The notes under the pieces are model-generated. The model worked only from the letters and a program-made list of their open reading frames with translations. It searched no databases and was not told where the DNA came from. A DNA stretch of 64,000 nucleotides, taken from assembly GCF_004664715.2 (NCBI RefSeq), contig NC_051069.1, forward strand, positions 75,228,647 through 75,292,646, given 5' to 3'. This document shows, piece by piece, positions 33,593-44,429 of this stretch (the stretch's first letter is position 1; each line of letters opens with the position of its first letter). The position numbers and the translations under genes were made by a program. This DNA comes from Peromyscus leucopus. Its lineage: Eukaryota; Chordata; Mammalia; Rodentia; Cricetidae.

Positions 33593-34054
33593 CATAACGA
33601 ATAACAAAATCATGACCTTTGCATGAAAATGGACAGAACTTGAGATCACCATGTTAAGTCAAATAAGCTAAATGCAGAAAGAAAAAAATCACAATTTCTA
33701 TTATATGCAGAATCTAAGAAGAAGAGAGAGAAGGGAGGAAATAAATGATAACTTGAAAGTAGAAGAGAACCTAATAGGGAAGGGAAGGAGAGCTGAGGAG
33801 ACAGGAGAGAGGAGAGGGTGAGAGATGGTATTAGAGGGATGGATTCAACAGAATAATATGTGAGTACATGTGTGTGGCACAGAGAAGGACTTCAATTAAC
33901 AAGAATTAATTTTTCAAATTCCTGTTGTTAAAATTCTTATTAAATTGGTATCATTTTCCCTATGTAGCAGATGATGAAACATAGTCTTGCATTGAAAAAA
34001 AAATAGCTAAAGGTAAAACAATCTTAAGAGTCACAGCCTTGGTTCACAAACATC

Positions 34055-34345
34055 ATCCCCCCACTCCAAGTGTACATCAGCTACATACATGAGGCCCTAA
34101 GTGAATCCCCAGCACCTATAGAAAAAGCTAGGTCGGGCAACACACGCCTGTAACCCCAGCATCAAGGGGAGCATTCCAAGAGCTCAAGGGCCAGCCAGCA
34201 CAGCTGAAAGGGCGAGCTTCAGGTTCAGTAAAGGTTCCTGTGTCAAGGGAACAAGGCTAAGAAAGGCAGAAGACAGCAAGTGTCCTACACTTACCTCCAT
34301 ACGTAGGCACAGAGACAAGCACCTTCACATTCACATGAGTATCTC
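34055..34345 (+). mobile_element. B4-type SINE
   Basis: 'gaggccctaagtgaatcccc', 'acacacgcctgtaacccc', 'gagcttcaggttcagtaaa' follow B4 order. Diverged. Confidence 0.55.
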
Positions 34346-34429
34346 TCTCCCTACTGGAGAATATATGCTAATTTTTAGATTTTTTTTTTAGACCTTTCTT
34401 TTTATCATTATTCGCATATTTTGCAAATG

Positions 34430-34640
34430 ACTGGTCTACAGTCACAAAGTACCTGGGGGAAGAAGGGAGCAAGAGGTTACTAATCACTAGAGACTCACAA
34501 TCCCAGATACTTCACAGGCCTATACGAGCACAAAGTTGGGTGGGCTGGAAGGTAGGGTGAATCTAGAAGGAGTTGGCAGGTGGGTGAATATGATCAAAAT
34601 ACATTATATATTTTCCAAAAATTAATAAAAATACTTTTAA
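34430..34640 (+). mobile_element. L1 3'-end fragment
   Basis: 'ggtgggtgaatatgatcaaa', 'atacattatatattttcc' and 'aattaataaaaatac' match a rodent L1 3' terminus. The upstream part is unclear. Confidence 0.52.
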
Positions 34641-36075
34641 AGATAAAATTTTAAGCATGCACCTATCCCCATCCGAGCTTCATATTCAAAAGCCCTTTTC
34701 TGTAAAGCTCCTCCTCAAACAAGGATAAAACCCATCTGAGCTGCTCCTATATTTGCCCAGAAGAGACATCTGAATTAAATAATTATCCTTTGGAAAGTTA
34801 CTATTCCGTTATACCAAATCATTACAAAATCCATTTCTAAATCTTAGCAGACTTGACCTGAATGCCACTTTTATTTTAATGATTTGTTTTTATTGAAACT
34901 AGGAAAACTATAAAAACAGCAATCTGAGTCCTTCTACTGGGAAGAATTTGTTTTCTTGTGGTGGATTTGATGTGAATTCTCAAAGGTAACACTAGAAGTT
35001 TAGAATGGGAGATGACAGACTGTCCCCATTGTCCCTGAGAAGTAATTTGGCTAATACAGACTCATTAATGAACTTGAAGTAATAATTTCACTTAGAAATA
35101 ATAGCTCAGCTCTGCCAGGGGTTGATAGAAATTCACAAGGCTATGTTATAGAATTGTAATTTCTGTAAAATAATACGTCATAGGCAGTACTCCTTGCACC
35201 AGTATTTTCTGGAAAAGTATTCCTAAGATTTATATGAAAAATGAGTATAAAGTAATCTGTAAGAAATAGTCAAAGAAACTTATGATACATCAAATACAAT
35301 GCTATCTCCTTTATTCCCAGTGCACATTAGCATATTAAAGACCCTGAAAATGTTGCACCAAAGGAGCCTGCTTTTATGTCATTTAACAAGTGATTCACAA
35401 ACTTACAGCAGCAAGCATCTCATAGCATCCCTTGGGACTAATAATTCTCTGAATGCATTCAAGTATTAAATCTGGGTGAACTGCACAGATACTCAGCCAG
35501 TTAGAACTGAATTCTCAAAACTGTCTCAAATCCCCCAAAGAGATCAGATTCTGAATAAGAAAGACATATCAGCCTAGAGAGACCCACTTCAAAGCCAGTG
35601 TAACCCACATGGCACCAGGTACTGGGTAGTCAAATGGAAGTGTCTTTGTGCTATTCCTCAAGAAATGAGCATTTAGCAGTGTGACAGAGGAAGCACCAGC
35701 AAATAGCAGACCAGCTTTCAACTCCACTTTGCAAAAGGTTCTTCACACCAAAGTAAAGACCTCTCCTACCATTCCCTGACCCCTCACTATCACCGTGGCT
35801 AATGAAGAATGCTGATGATCCATCAGCAGCAAGAGCATAAGGAGGACTCAGAGACGCTTTGTGCCAGAGTCAGCAGACAAAGACTAATTACAAGATCTGT
35901 GGTTAGCAAGTAGTTTGTGACATCAATTAATCACACAGTAGCACATCAATCCTCTCTTCTGCTGGCCTCAGTGGTCCTGAACTATCATCTACCCTGTCCT
36001 AACTCTCCCACTCTTTTCTACACCAACTACAGATTAGTGTAAAGTTCCTGTTTCCTGGGATCTGAAAAGTGCCCG
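34641..36075. other. Repeat-poor sequence
   Basis: About 1.4 kb with no recognised repeat, microsatellite or convincing frame. AT-rich, with stretches such as 'gactcattaatgaacttgaag' near 35060 of the kind seen in conserved non-coding DNA. Conservation cannot be judged here. Confidence 0.45.
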
Positions 36076-36470
36076 TGTAGCTAGAGTTTTCCTGCTTTGC
36101 CCACAGTCAGGACAAATCTCTGTCACCTGCCAGTCCCACAGCCGCTCAGACCCAACCAAGTAAACACAGAGACTTATATTGCTTACAAACTGTATGGCCA
36201 TGGCAGGCTTCTTGCTAACTGTTAACTGTTCTTATAGCTTAAATTAATCCATTTCTATAAATCTGTACCTTGCCACATGGCTCATGGCTTACCGGCATCT
36301 TCACATGCTGCTTGTCGTGGTGGCGGCTGGCAGTGACTCCTTCTGCCTTCCTGTTTTTTCTTTTCTCCTCTCTGTTAGTCCCGCCTATACTTCCTGCCTA
36401 GCCACTGGCCAATCAGTGTTTTATTTATTGACCAATCAGAGTAATTTGACATACAGACCATCTCATAGCA
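36076..36470 (-). mobile_element. Solo LTR (family of 38687)
   Basis: 395 bp from 'tgtagctagagttttcctgc' to 'accatctcatagca'. Has 'ggccaatcagtgttttattt' and 'gaccaatcagag' (two CCAAT motifs). Flanks contain 'gtgccc' upstream and 'gtgcct' downstream, each one base from the ends, a likely degraded 6-bp duplication. Confidence 0.92.
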
Positions 36471-37459
36471 TGTGCCTCTGTTAAATAACATTATTTCCAA
36501 CTAGAGAGAAATAGATTTGCAGGAGTCCCTGCAGGCTTCATGGTCAGCAGCAAAAGGATCCATGAAGAGGTGAGAATGAAAACTTGTTTTAGCCAGCCAG
36601 GCTGATTCAAACTTTCAGAGTCTGATGCCAGGCAGTTTATTGTAAGCATATCTAAACACAGTAGAATTTGAGATAAAAAGGTGTCCAGGCAACAATATTT
36701 CCATCCCAGATGCACAATAAAGCTTAAAGCATGACTACATAGAAACCCCTCTGCATAGTACATTTGACCATGAAGATGGGTTCTGTAGTTTAAAAGCCTA
36801 AGCTCTAGTGTGGTCTCTGACTGAGATAGCATAGAAGTCAGCAGGCCATAAAGTACATGTGACATCTCCCCTAAGGATGGGTTCTATTAACTGGAAGCTG
36901 ACAATAAAGGTCTAGGGAGGGAGAATCTGGGATAATTATTCTGGGAGTTTGGGTGACATCTAGCTCTACAGATAGTAAAGGTCACCAGGTCATTAACAGC
37001 ATCCACTCCCAGCTTCCTGGGTGGAATGCAAGTATTTTATTTCTTCTGTTGGGGAGATGCCCTACATCATTAACATTCCTGGTTTCCCTAGTGCTTATCT
37101 ATAAATACAAGGACCTCGTCCCCTCCACATAGATTCATGTGTGTAACACCTCTTTTGTCTGAAATCATAACTTACTTGCACCTACAACATCTGTATGACC
37201 TCTCTATGAAGTCAGAAGCCATCTTTATAAAGCCAGATCCTCCATCCTTATTAAGATAGGATAAACCCATTCATATTTGAACTTCAATGGAAGTCACAAT
37301 TAAAGACAAGATATCATTACTGCAGTTTCCAGATTCCTCAGCCCCATATTTTTTACTGGACCCAAAGAGTGATTAAAGAACTTGTGCATTGTAATTACTG
37401 TACTCAGTCAAGCCTCGGTTCTAGACAACTTATGAATGCCTCTTTATGTTTATTATCTT
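36471..37459. other. Unclassified sequence
   Basis: No family recognised. A 124-codon minus-strand frame (36491-36865) shows no domain. Confidence 0.45.
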
Positions 37460-37720
37460 AATCTACTTGTGTAGCAGTAACAAAGTGCCAGAGGCTGGTT
37501 GGCTTGCACAGCAGACATTTATTTCCCACAATTGTAAAGGTTGGCAAGTTCAAGATCAGGGCACAAATAAATCCATTATCTAATGAGGATCCGTTTGCTG
37601 GTTTGCAAATAGATATAATCATGTGCCTTCACACAAAGGGAGCAAGAATGAGACAAACAATCATGTTCCCTCTTCCAAGGTCCCACCTTCATATGAAGAG
37701 GGCATGAATTTGAGAGGAGA
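37460..37720 (-). mobile_element. MaLR/MLT1-like LTR fragment
   Basis: 'gcagtaacaaagtgccagag', 'gacatttatttcccacaatt', 'ggcaagttcaagatcaggg' and 'ggtcccaccttcatatgaa' recall the reverse strand of old MLT1-type LTRs. Confidence 0.48.
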
Positions 37721-37829
37721 TGGTTGGGAGGACAGGAGAGAAATGGAAGAGTGGAAATGATGCAAATACATACTCACATATTAAATCCTCAAATAAAAAA
37801 TAATACATCTTAAAAATCATTTGTTATCA

Positions 37830-38008
37830 TTAATTATGTGCTTATGTATGTGTCTGTATGTAGATTTGTGCACATGACTACAGTGCCTGCAGAGGTCAAA
37901 AGGTATCAGAGCCCCTGAAGCTGGAGTTGCAGGTAGCCTGGAGCTACCTGAGGAGGGTGCTCCAGGTACTCTGCAAGAGCTACACACTCTTCACCATTAA
38001 GCCTTATT
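37830..38008 (-). mobile_element. Diverged B2/B3 SINE
   Basis: 'gtgcctgcagaggtcaaaag', 'gaagctggagttgcaggtag' and 'cttcaccattaagcc' are the reverse of B2/B3. Confidence 0.62.
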
Positions 38009-38040
38009 TTTTTTGTTTGTTTTAAAAATATTTAAATCTT

Positions 38041-38190
38041 GCCAGGCATCATGGTTCATGCCTTTAATTCCAGCACTCAGAGGCAGAGGCAGACAGATCC
38101 CTGAATTCAAGGTCAGCTTAGTCTACAAAGCAAGTTCCAAGATAGCCAGAACTACAGGACAGACTCTGTCTCATAAGAAAAAAAATTAAA
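38041..38190 (+). mobile_element. B1 SINE
   Basis: 'gccaggcatcatggttcatg', 'ccagcactcagaggcagagg', 'caaggtcagcttagtctac' and 'gacagactctgtctcataag' in full B1 order with A tail. Confidence 0.93.
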
Positions 38191-38304
38191 TCTAATTATA
38201 AATATTCATCCATCTAAAATTATTTTATGTTTTGTTTATACTTCATGTTATAATCTAAAATAAATCTTCAGAGAACATACATATTTGATGTAATATTTCC
38301 TGAC

Positions 38305-38672
38305 TCTTTCATTGCCATCCCAGAATACCTGACAAAAGTAATCTAAGGAAGGAAATGCTTATTTCAGCTCACAGCTCAAAGGTGCAGTCCACCATGGAGG
38401 GGAGTCATGGCAGTGGGAGCTTGAGGCAGCTGGTCACGTGGTGCCCTAAGTCAACAAGCAGGGAGAGATGAACACCAGTGCTCAGTTACTTCCTCCTCTT
38501 TATTTAGCATAGGGAATGGTGCCACCCACAGTTAAGGTGTGTCTTCTTATCTCTGTTATCTCGAGCTTTGATGGAGGCTGACCTAATCTAGATAATTCCT
38601 CACAGGCATACCAAAAGACTTGTCTCCTAGATGATTCTAGATCTTGTCAAGTTGAGAATTAATATTAATTAA
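38305..38672 (-). mobile_element. MaLR-like LTR
   Basis: 'gaatacctgacaaaagtaat', 'gcttatttcagctcacagc', 'gggaatggtgccacccaca' and 'gatcttgtcaagttgag' follow the reverse of a rodent MaLR LTR. A younger solo LTR stands just downstream. Confidence 0.62.
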
Positions 38673-38686
38673 TCACATATAACCTA

Positions 38687-39076
38687 TGCTGTGGGATGTT
38701 CTATATGGCAAATGTGTTGCTCTGATTGGTCAATAAATAAAATACTGATTGGCTAGTGGCTAGGCAGGAAGTATAGGCGGGACTAACAGAGAGGAAAAAA
38801 AAGAACAGGAAGGCAGAAGGAGTCACTGCCAGCAGCCGCCAAGACAAGCTGCATGTGAAGATGCCAGTAAGCCACGAGCTACGTGGCAAGATATAGATTT
38901 ATGGAAATTGATTAATTTAAGCTATAAGAACAGTTAGCAAGAAGCCTGCCACGGCCATACAGTTTGTAAGCAATATAAGTCTCTGTGTTTATTTGGTTGG
39001 GTCTGAGCGGCTGTGGGACTGGCGGGTGACAAAGATTTGTCCTTACTGTGGGCAAGGCAGGAAAACTCTAGCTACA
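38687..39076 (+). mobile_element. Solo LTR, perfect 6-bp duplication
   Basis: 390 bp from 'tgctgtgggatgttctatat' to 'ggaaaactctagctaca'. The hexamer 'aaccta' stands at 38681-38686 and 39077-39082. Contains 'attggtcaataaataaaa', 'gctataagaacag' and 'gcaatataagtctctgtg'. Best preserved of the four copies. No internal ERV region or second LTR is near, so it is a solo LTR. Confidence 0.96.
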
Positions 39077-39184
39077 AACCTACATTGTGTGCATAGGTTC
39101 TTCCACATATGTAACTTTTCCCATATTATAGGGTAAACACATGTAAAATCGGTCCCTTTCCTGATGTTGGAGGAGCATTTAATG

Positions 39185-39500
39185 AGTGTATTAGTCATCT
39201 TTTCATTAGTATAAGAAAATACACATAGCAAATACTTTATATTAGAAAGAGATATAATTTGGCTTATGGTGCTGGAGGTCCAAGGTCAAACCACAAAAAG
39301 AGCATTTCCCAGGGCCTTTCCTGTTCTTGGTGTTTCATCACACCATGGCAGGAACATACACACACACACTCACACACACACATAGCAGTCTCCTCTCCTT
39401 CTAACCATTGGTATTCAATTCTGAGAGCTCCAGTCTAAAGATCTAATCAAATCTAATCACTTCTGGAGGCCCCACTTTGAACACCATAGTCAGATTAAGT
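39185..39500 (-). mobile_element. MaLR-like LTR
   Basis: 'gtgtattagtcatcttttca', 'atttggcttatggtgctgg', 'cactttgaacaccatag' is the reverse of an MST/THE1-like MaLR LTR. A short CA stretch lies at 39359-39381. Confidence 0.6.
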
Positions 39501-40227
39501 TTCTATCCTTTTAGTACTATAAACATAAGATGTTGAAGAGATGTCACACAACTGATGACATGTTGGAGGCACCATTCTGATCTTAGAACCCAGCACTTAG
39601 GCCCCAACCCCTGACCTAGTCCATAATTCTAGGATCTGGAAAAGTCCCTAAATGTATTAACCTTGCTTTTTGGTTTCTGTAGTTCAAGTCTCACTAACTG
39701 TTATTGCTAACAGAAGTGTGTCAACCAGGATATGGATTTTGTGCATAAAAGACAAAGAACTACCATTCTTTGCACGATTTGGGCAAGTTTCTCTTGCAGC
39801 CACCTGCCAGCAATATAGCCTTTTTATTCAGCTAAAGAGTATCTGTGTGTTCTCTGATGGAATTAGCTCTCAACAGGACAAATCATATTCAAACAACAAC
39901 AGTGAGCCCCAGGTCACTGTGCTAAGCACCAGAAAAATACTTATTAACTACTATTTTCATACAACAAAGAAGTAGGTCATAGGAAATAGTGAATTGCTCC
40001 TATGTTGCACAGTGACCTTTCCACATAGAGGTGAGGTTAGCCATTTCTGCCTCATTCGGCCTGTATCAACAGAGCCATTGGAAGAGGGAAAAAGAAAACA
40101 AACATTAAGGGAGGGCATGGAACGTGAGAATTGCTTCTATTTTGATGAAATGCCAAAGAGTGGTGAAGGAGGTTTGTAGGGACACCTTCTTTCAGAGAAA
40201 GTGGCCAAAGCCATCTATGAGTTATTA
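39501..40227. other. Unclassified sequence
   Basis: No family or gene recognised. The 101-codon frame at 39670-39975 has no domain I know. Confidence 0.42.
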
Positions 40228-40335
40228 ATTGTGTTGTGTTAGTCAGCCCCCTCTCATGGTAACAAACACCCCAGATAACCAACTTCAAAGGAGGAAAGGT
40301 CTGCTTTGGGTCATGGTTTCAGGGGTTCCAACCTG
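40228..40335 (-). mobile_element. MaLR-like LTR fragment
   Basis: 'gttgtgttagtcagcccc', 'gataaccaacttcaaagg' and 'tttgggtcatggtttcagg' resemble the reverse start of a MaLR LTR. Confidence 0.5.
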
Positions 40336-40344
40336 TGATCAGGT

Positions 40345-40611
40345 TGAGTGAATCTAGAGGAGAGCTGTCATTCCATGGGCTGGGGTGCCAGACCGAGTAT
40401 GTGATGAAGCAAGCTGAGCACCAGGAATTACCCCTCTGCTTCCTGCCTGCAGATGCAATGTGACAAAGCCACCTCACGCTCCTGCACCATGCCTTCTCCA
40501 CCATGATGGACTGTACCCTCCAACTGTGAGCCACAGTTTCTCTTTCTTTGTGCTTTGGTTCTCTTTCTGTGTGCTTTGTCATAGCCACGAGAATGGTAAC
40601 TAATACAATTC
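40345..40611 (+). mobile_element. MaLR-like LTR 3' part
   Basis: 'gggctggggtgccagaccg', 'aagctgagcaccaggaatta', 'cttctccaccatgatggact', 'ctccaactgtgagccacag' and 'gaatggtaactaatacaa'. Same family as 51833-52781. It lies head-to-head with the preceding fragment. Confidence 0.68.
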
Positions 40612-40699
40612 TTATTAATAAATTGAGTGTTTTAGAAGAGCTTATGGGTCCTGTTCATAAATGTGTTCAGCCTGTAGTTATGCTTATATCATTCATTAC

Positions 40700-40900
40700 T
40701 CTATTTTTAGTTATGTGTATGTGTTTGCATGTGGACATGAGCACAAGGGAAGGTGGCTGCAGAGGCCAGAAGCGTAGGATCCCCCTAGAGCTGGAGTTAT
40801 AGGCAGCACTGAGCCCCCTGACATGTGTTTTGGGAACTAAACCTGGGTTTTCTGCAAGAACAGTATCGCTCTTAACCGCCAACTACTTCTTCAGCCCCTC
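40700..40900 (-). mobile_element. B2/B3 SINE
   Basis: 'gcagaggccagaagcgtag', 'agagctggagttataggcag', 'ttttgggaactaaacctggg' and 'cttcttcagcccc' are the reverse of B2/B3. Confidence 0.8.
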
Positions 40901-42222
40901 TATTACACCTTTCTTTAGAACCATGCCAAGAATGCCGTCTACTTAACCTGACACAGGCTTCCTCCCACAGAGGGATGCTAACCATAAACTTCACTTTGAG
41001 CCCATAATTGTACCAGCACAAGGGCACTTTATTCCAGAGTTCTGCTCAAGCCTTGAGGCCCGCTATTTTTTCCCAGCCATAGCCAAAAACAGAAGCAAGC
41101 CTTATCACTTGAGGCCTCCACCCATGTACCAGAATGACTCTCTGCTTCCTCTTCCCACCCCAAGATTCAGGATTCATTGCTTTCCCCTTCCCAAAGTTTT
41201 CCACTGAAACTTGGTAAACAAGCTCTGCCGCAGATATTCACAGAAAGTTCTTTCCACTGCTCACTGTAGCTAACACTTATCCCCTCTTAAACTGTGCTCT
41301 CTAAATTTAACAGGCCCCAGGAAGCAGTTTCAGTTCATTTTATTTTTTTAAACTCGGGAATAAAGGGTTAGGAAGACAGTCAGTATTGTTTAAAACCATT
41401 TATGCCACCTCCAAGACCACTGTTTTCCTGTTGTATAAAAATTCCTCTCCAGTGTAGGAGCCTCCCGTTTGATCATTGGGGGGAATAGAATCTAATGACT
41501 TTACAAATGGATGTAATGACATCAGTGAAAGGAATGGAGCTAACAGTACCAGGTAAATTCAAAAATGAGGGTATAAAATAAAAATATGCTTCCTAGAACT
41601 ACTGTGCTCTACTTAATGTTGTTTCCTGGAGAGTGGGGACCAACAGTTCTGATTCTGCTGTACACATAGACTAGAACTAACCACTGTGTAAGTGGGTGGC
41701 AGACAATGTGAGCCAGGATTCTCACTGTTCGAGTGGGAAGTTACAGACAAAGAAAGGGAAGAGGCTAGATATGATCAGGAGCAAGCTCCAAATATATCCA
41801 TACAAACTCATGTTCATCATAAAATAGATATATGTGGTTACCTACATAAATATAATATATAATATGAGCATAGCCATTCATTATATATACATATATATGT
41901 TAGCATATACAATATATTTATTTCCCTGCTGTGTTGCTGACAGGGCCTAGAAGCATTGATAGCCATATTAACAAACACACCTAACACCCAGAAATTCCTT
42001 TCTGATACCATTCTCTAACAGATAAACCAAGATCCCTTAGCAAAGTAATGGATTCTAGAATGAGAGTCATGAAGATGAGCCCAAAAACCTCTTGCTGTAT
42101 CAAAACCAGAAAGTTAGTACTCAAAACCAAGCCCCAAACAACAAAAACTCAACAACTGAGGAGCGGGGCACAAAAAGAGGAGAGGAAAGGGAAAATGTTG
42201 TCAATTCCCTCTCACATAGGGA

Positions 42223-42223
<1 letters not shown>
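40901..42223. other. Unclassified, mostly non-repeat sequence
   Basis: About 1.3 kb with no recognised SINE, LINE or gene. An AT-rich low-complexity part (TATA words) at 41825-41930. Confidence 0.45.

Positions 42224-42264
<41 letters not shown>
42224..42264. repeat. (TG)n microsatellite
   Basis: About 20 uninterrupted TG units. Confidence 0.97.
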
Positions 42265-42266
<2 letters not shown>

Positions 42267-42289
42267 TTGAGGTTTCTATTGTAGAGAAA

Positions 42290-42415
42290 GGACATCAGCA
42301 AGAGGAGGATATGAGCATTGGAGATAATGGAGAGTGCATATGAGCAGCACAATGGTAGATAGCTATTAAAATGTCATAACAAAACCCTTTACTTTATATG
42401 TTAACTAAAAATCTT
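42290..42415 (+). mobile_element. Possible L1 3'-end fragment
   Basis: 'attaaaatgtcataacaaaa' with 'cccttt' and 'atatgttaactaaaaatct' resembles the terminal part of a rodent L1 3' UTR. Confidence 0.38.
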
Positions 42416-44039
42416 AATGATTAAAAACTCATTAGGGTAAGCCAAAGGGCAAGAATAGAAGAGCCACCATAAGCCAAATTGGAACAATGTGAGCAAGAAA
42501 AGATAAAATGAGCAAGAAAATATAAAATGATTTTAGATGTAGCCAAAATGATAAAATACATGTCTATGAATGTATGCTTACATAAATAGTTGGATGGATG
42601 CATGAAAATCTCCTATGTAGAAAGGACATCAGATCATTTCCATACTTTGCCCTCAAAGAGATATAGAACGCCTCCCTACTCCATGGGCTATACAGAGAGA
42701 CTTCCTTCCAAAAAGTGTGGGGTGGGGGTGAAGGAATCACCTTACATTGAAAATCACAACTTCATTCAAGTGATCCCTGTGAACTTCAGCAATAAGGAAT
42801 CATGTGTACAGTAAATGCTCAAGATACACAGTGACCATAATTAAATCCTGTTTGTGTGTCCTGCCTTCCACAACTCAAACTCACAATCTAACATGACAAA
42901 TCCCAGACAAAGACTATTCTACAGAATGGCTGACCTGCAAACCTGTCAAAGTCATAAAAACAAGGAAAGTATTAGAAACTGCCATGGCCAAGAAGGACTC
43001 AAGGAGACGCAACTGAACATAATGTGGCATCTTTGAATTCTGGAGCCAGAAAGTCCAGCAATCTCTGAGAACACACAAGTGAGGTACCACATTTACCAGA
43101 TACTGATGTATCACTGTTCAGCATTCTCTGAAACGAACACATTCTACTACTAGGGTGTCAACAGGAGACCCTAGATTCAAGAATTTCAATACTGTCTTTA
43201 TCTTTGAAGCTTGTAAACCTGTAAAGTTGTTCTTTTGAATAAAGTAAGACCTATTTAAAAATAAAAAGAACATCTGAAAACATGTGACTCCTAAAGTCTT
43301 ACCAGAGATTGTTTTATGGCTGGATTACAAGTAATTTTATTTTGATTATCAATATTCTAAATTAATACTATTGTATCTTGGATTTTTGCTCTTAGAGGTT
43401 TGACTTTAGACTGATAATTGGAGCCGTTGGTCTGAAGAATCTTTAGAGAAATAAGGTTTGGCCCTTGTCAAGCAAATGACATCTGTTTCCACTACAGGGA
43501 TAATAACAAAAAAATTTCAATTATGCCCTGGGAACAGTACTTCCAGGATGTCACTACCATAACACATGATTTGCAGGCCAGGGTCACCAAGAGAAAAGAA
43601 AGCTCATGGGCACTGGACAGAATAGTATTTATAGAATAGTACTTATAGTACTCACATATAGAAGCAGGACAGGCCTGGCTTTGGTACAGACTTTGCTCCA
43701 CAGCAACATAGGGAGGTGGTCTGAGGGCTCCTGCTCACACTTCGGAGGAGGGACCTCATTCCTTTGCCACAAGGGACATGGAAAACTGTAGGTTGGTCAG
43801 GTGTTATGTTATGCACATGCTTTAACTTGAACAAAGCTTACCATGAACACGGAAGGAAATACTCAAGCTGGATGATGACAGGCCACGGTAACTCCTTACG
43901 CCATGTAAGGAAATGTTCCCAGACCTGGGCACATTGATGCAAGCATACCAGACTCATGCTCATGTCTGCCTTTCACAGTGGCCCTCATTCATGGGAACCC
44001 AGATCATACAGAGTAAGCCACACTTGATGGCTTGTACTT
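42416..44039. other. Unclassified sequence
   Basis: About 1.6 kb with no family or gene recognised. Contains a 19-bp tandem duplication with one mismatch (42491-42509, 42510-42528; 'gagcaagaaaagataaaat'). Confidence 0.45.
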
Positions 44040-44125
44040 TTGTTTGCTGGAGTGCTGAAGGTGGAATCCAGGGCCTCTGACACCCTCGGCATATGCTCTG
44101 CCACTGAGCATCATCTCCAGCCCCG
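44040..44125 (-). mobile_element. RSINE/ID-like SINE fragment
   Basis: 'ggtggaatccagggcctctg', 'catatgctctgccactgagc' and 'catctccagcccc' are the reverse complement of a tRNA-like SINE head. Confidence 0.65.
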
Positions 44126-44429
44126 TAACTTCCTTTTGGAAAAAGGAGTGAAGAAAACAGTTATCCCAGAGTGAATGACAGACGGGCTTCATTTTTAAAC
44201 ATCAGGGGGACACTGTAAGGCATTGCTACAGTTTCTTTGGCAAATGAAGCTGTACAAATCATATGAGAAAAGTCACGTGAAGTGAAAAGTACGTAGTAGA
44301 AACAAGCCCTCCAGAATGACAGTCCTCCCGCTATGCTGCAGAAGTCAGAGCACGGAACACAGAGCCGTCATGGAGAACAGCAGAACAGTAGACACAGGAA
44401 GCCCTGAGGAACTTGCCTGGAGTGACAAT
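44126..44429. other. Unclassified flank of the minisatellite
   Basis: Nothing recognised. It ends 'ggagtgacaatcaagag' just before the first unit. Confidence 0.45.

Larger units (their letters stand above)
31943..33920 (+). mobile_element. L1 3' portion with two nested LTRs
   Basis: ORF2 continues as 'gaaactagatccttgcc', 'ggatcaaagaccttaat', 'gaggttgtggcagaaaaag' and 'cactgctggtgggaatgtag', then 'ggagttttatttagacatg' and 'catgaaaatggacagaactt', and a G/A-rich 3' UTR to about 33920. Solo LTRs interrupt it at 32602-32956 and 33147-33592. A TTTG tract lies at 32439-32468. Frames are broken. Confidence 0.85.
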
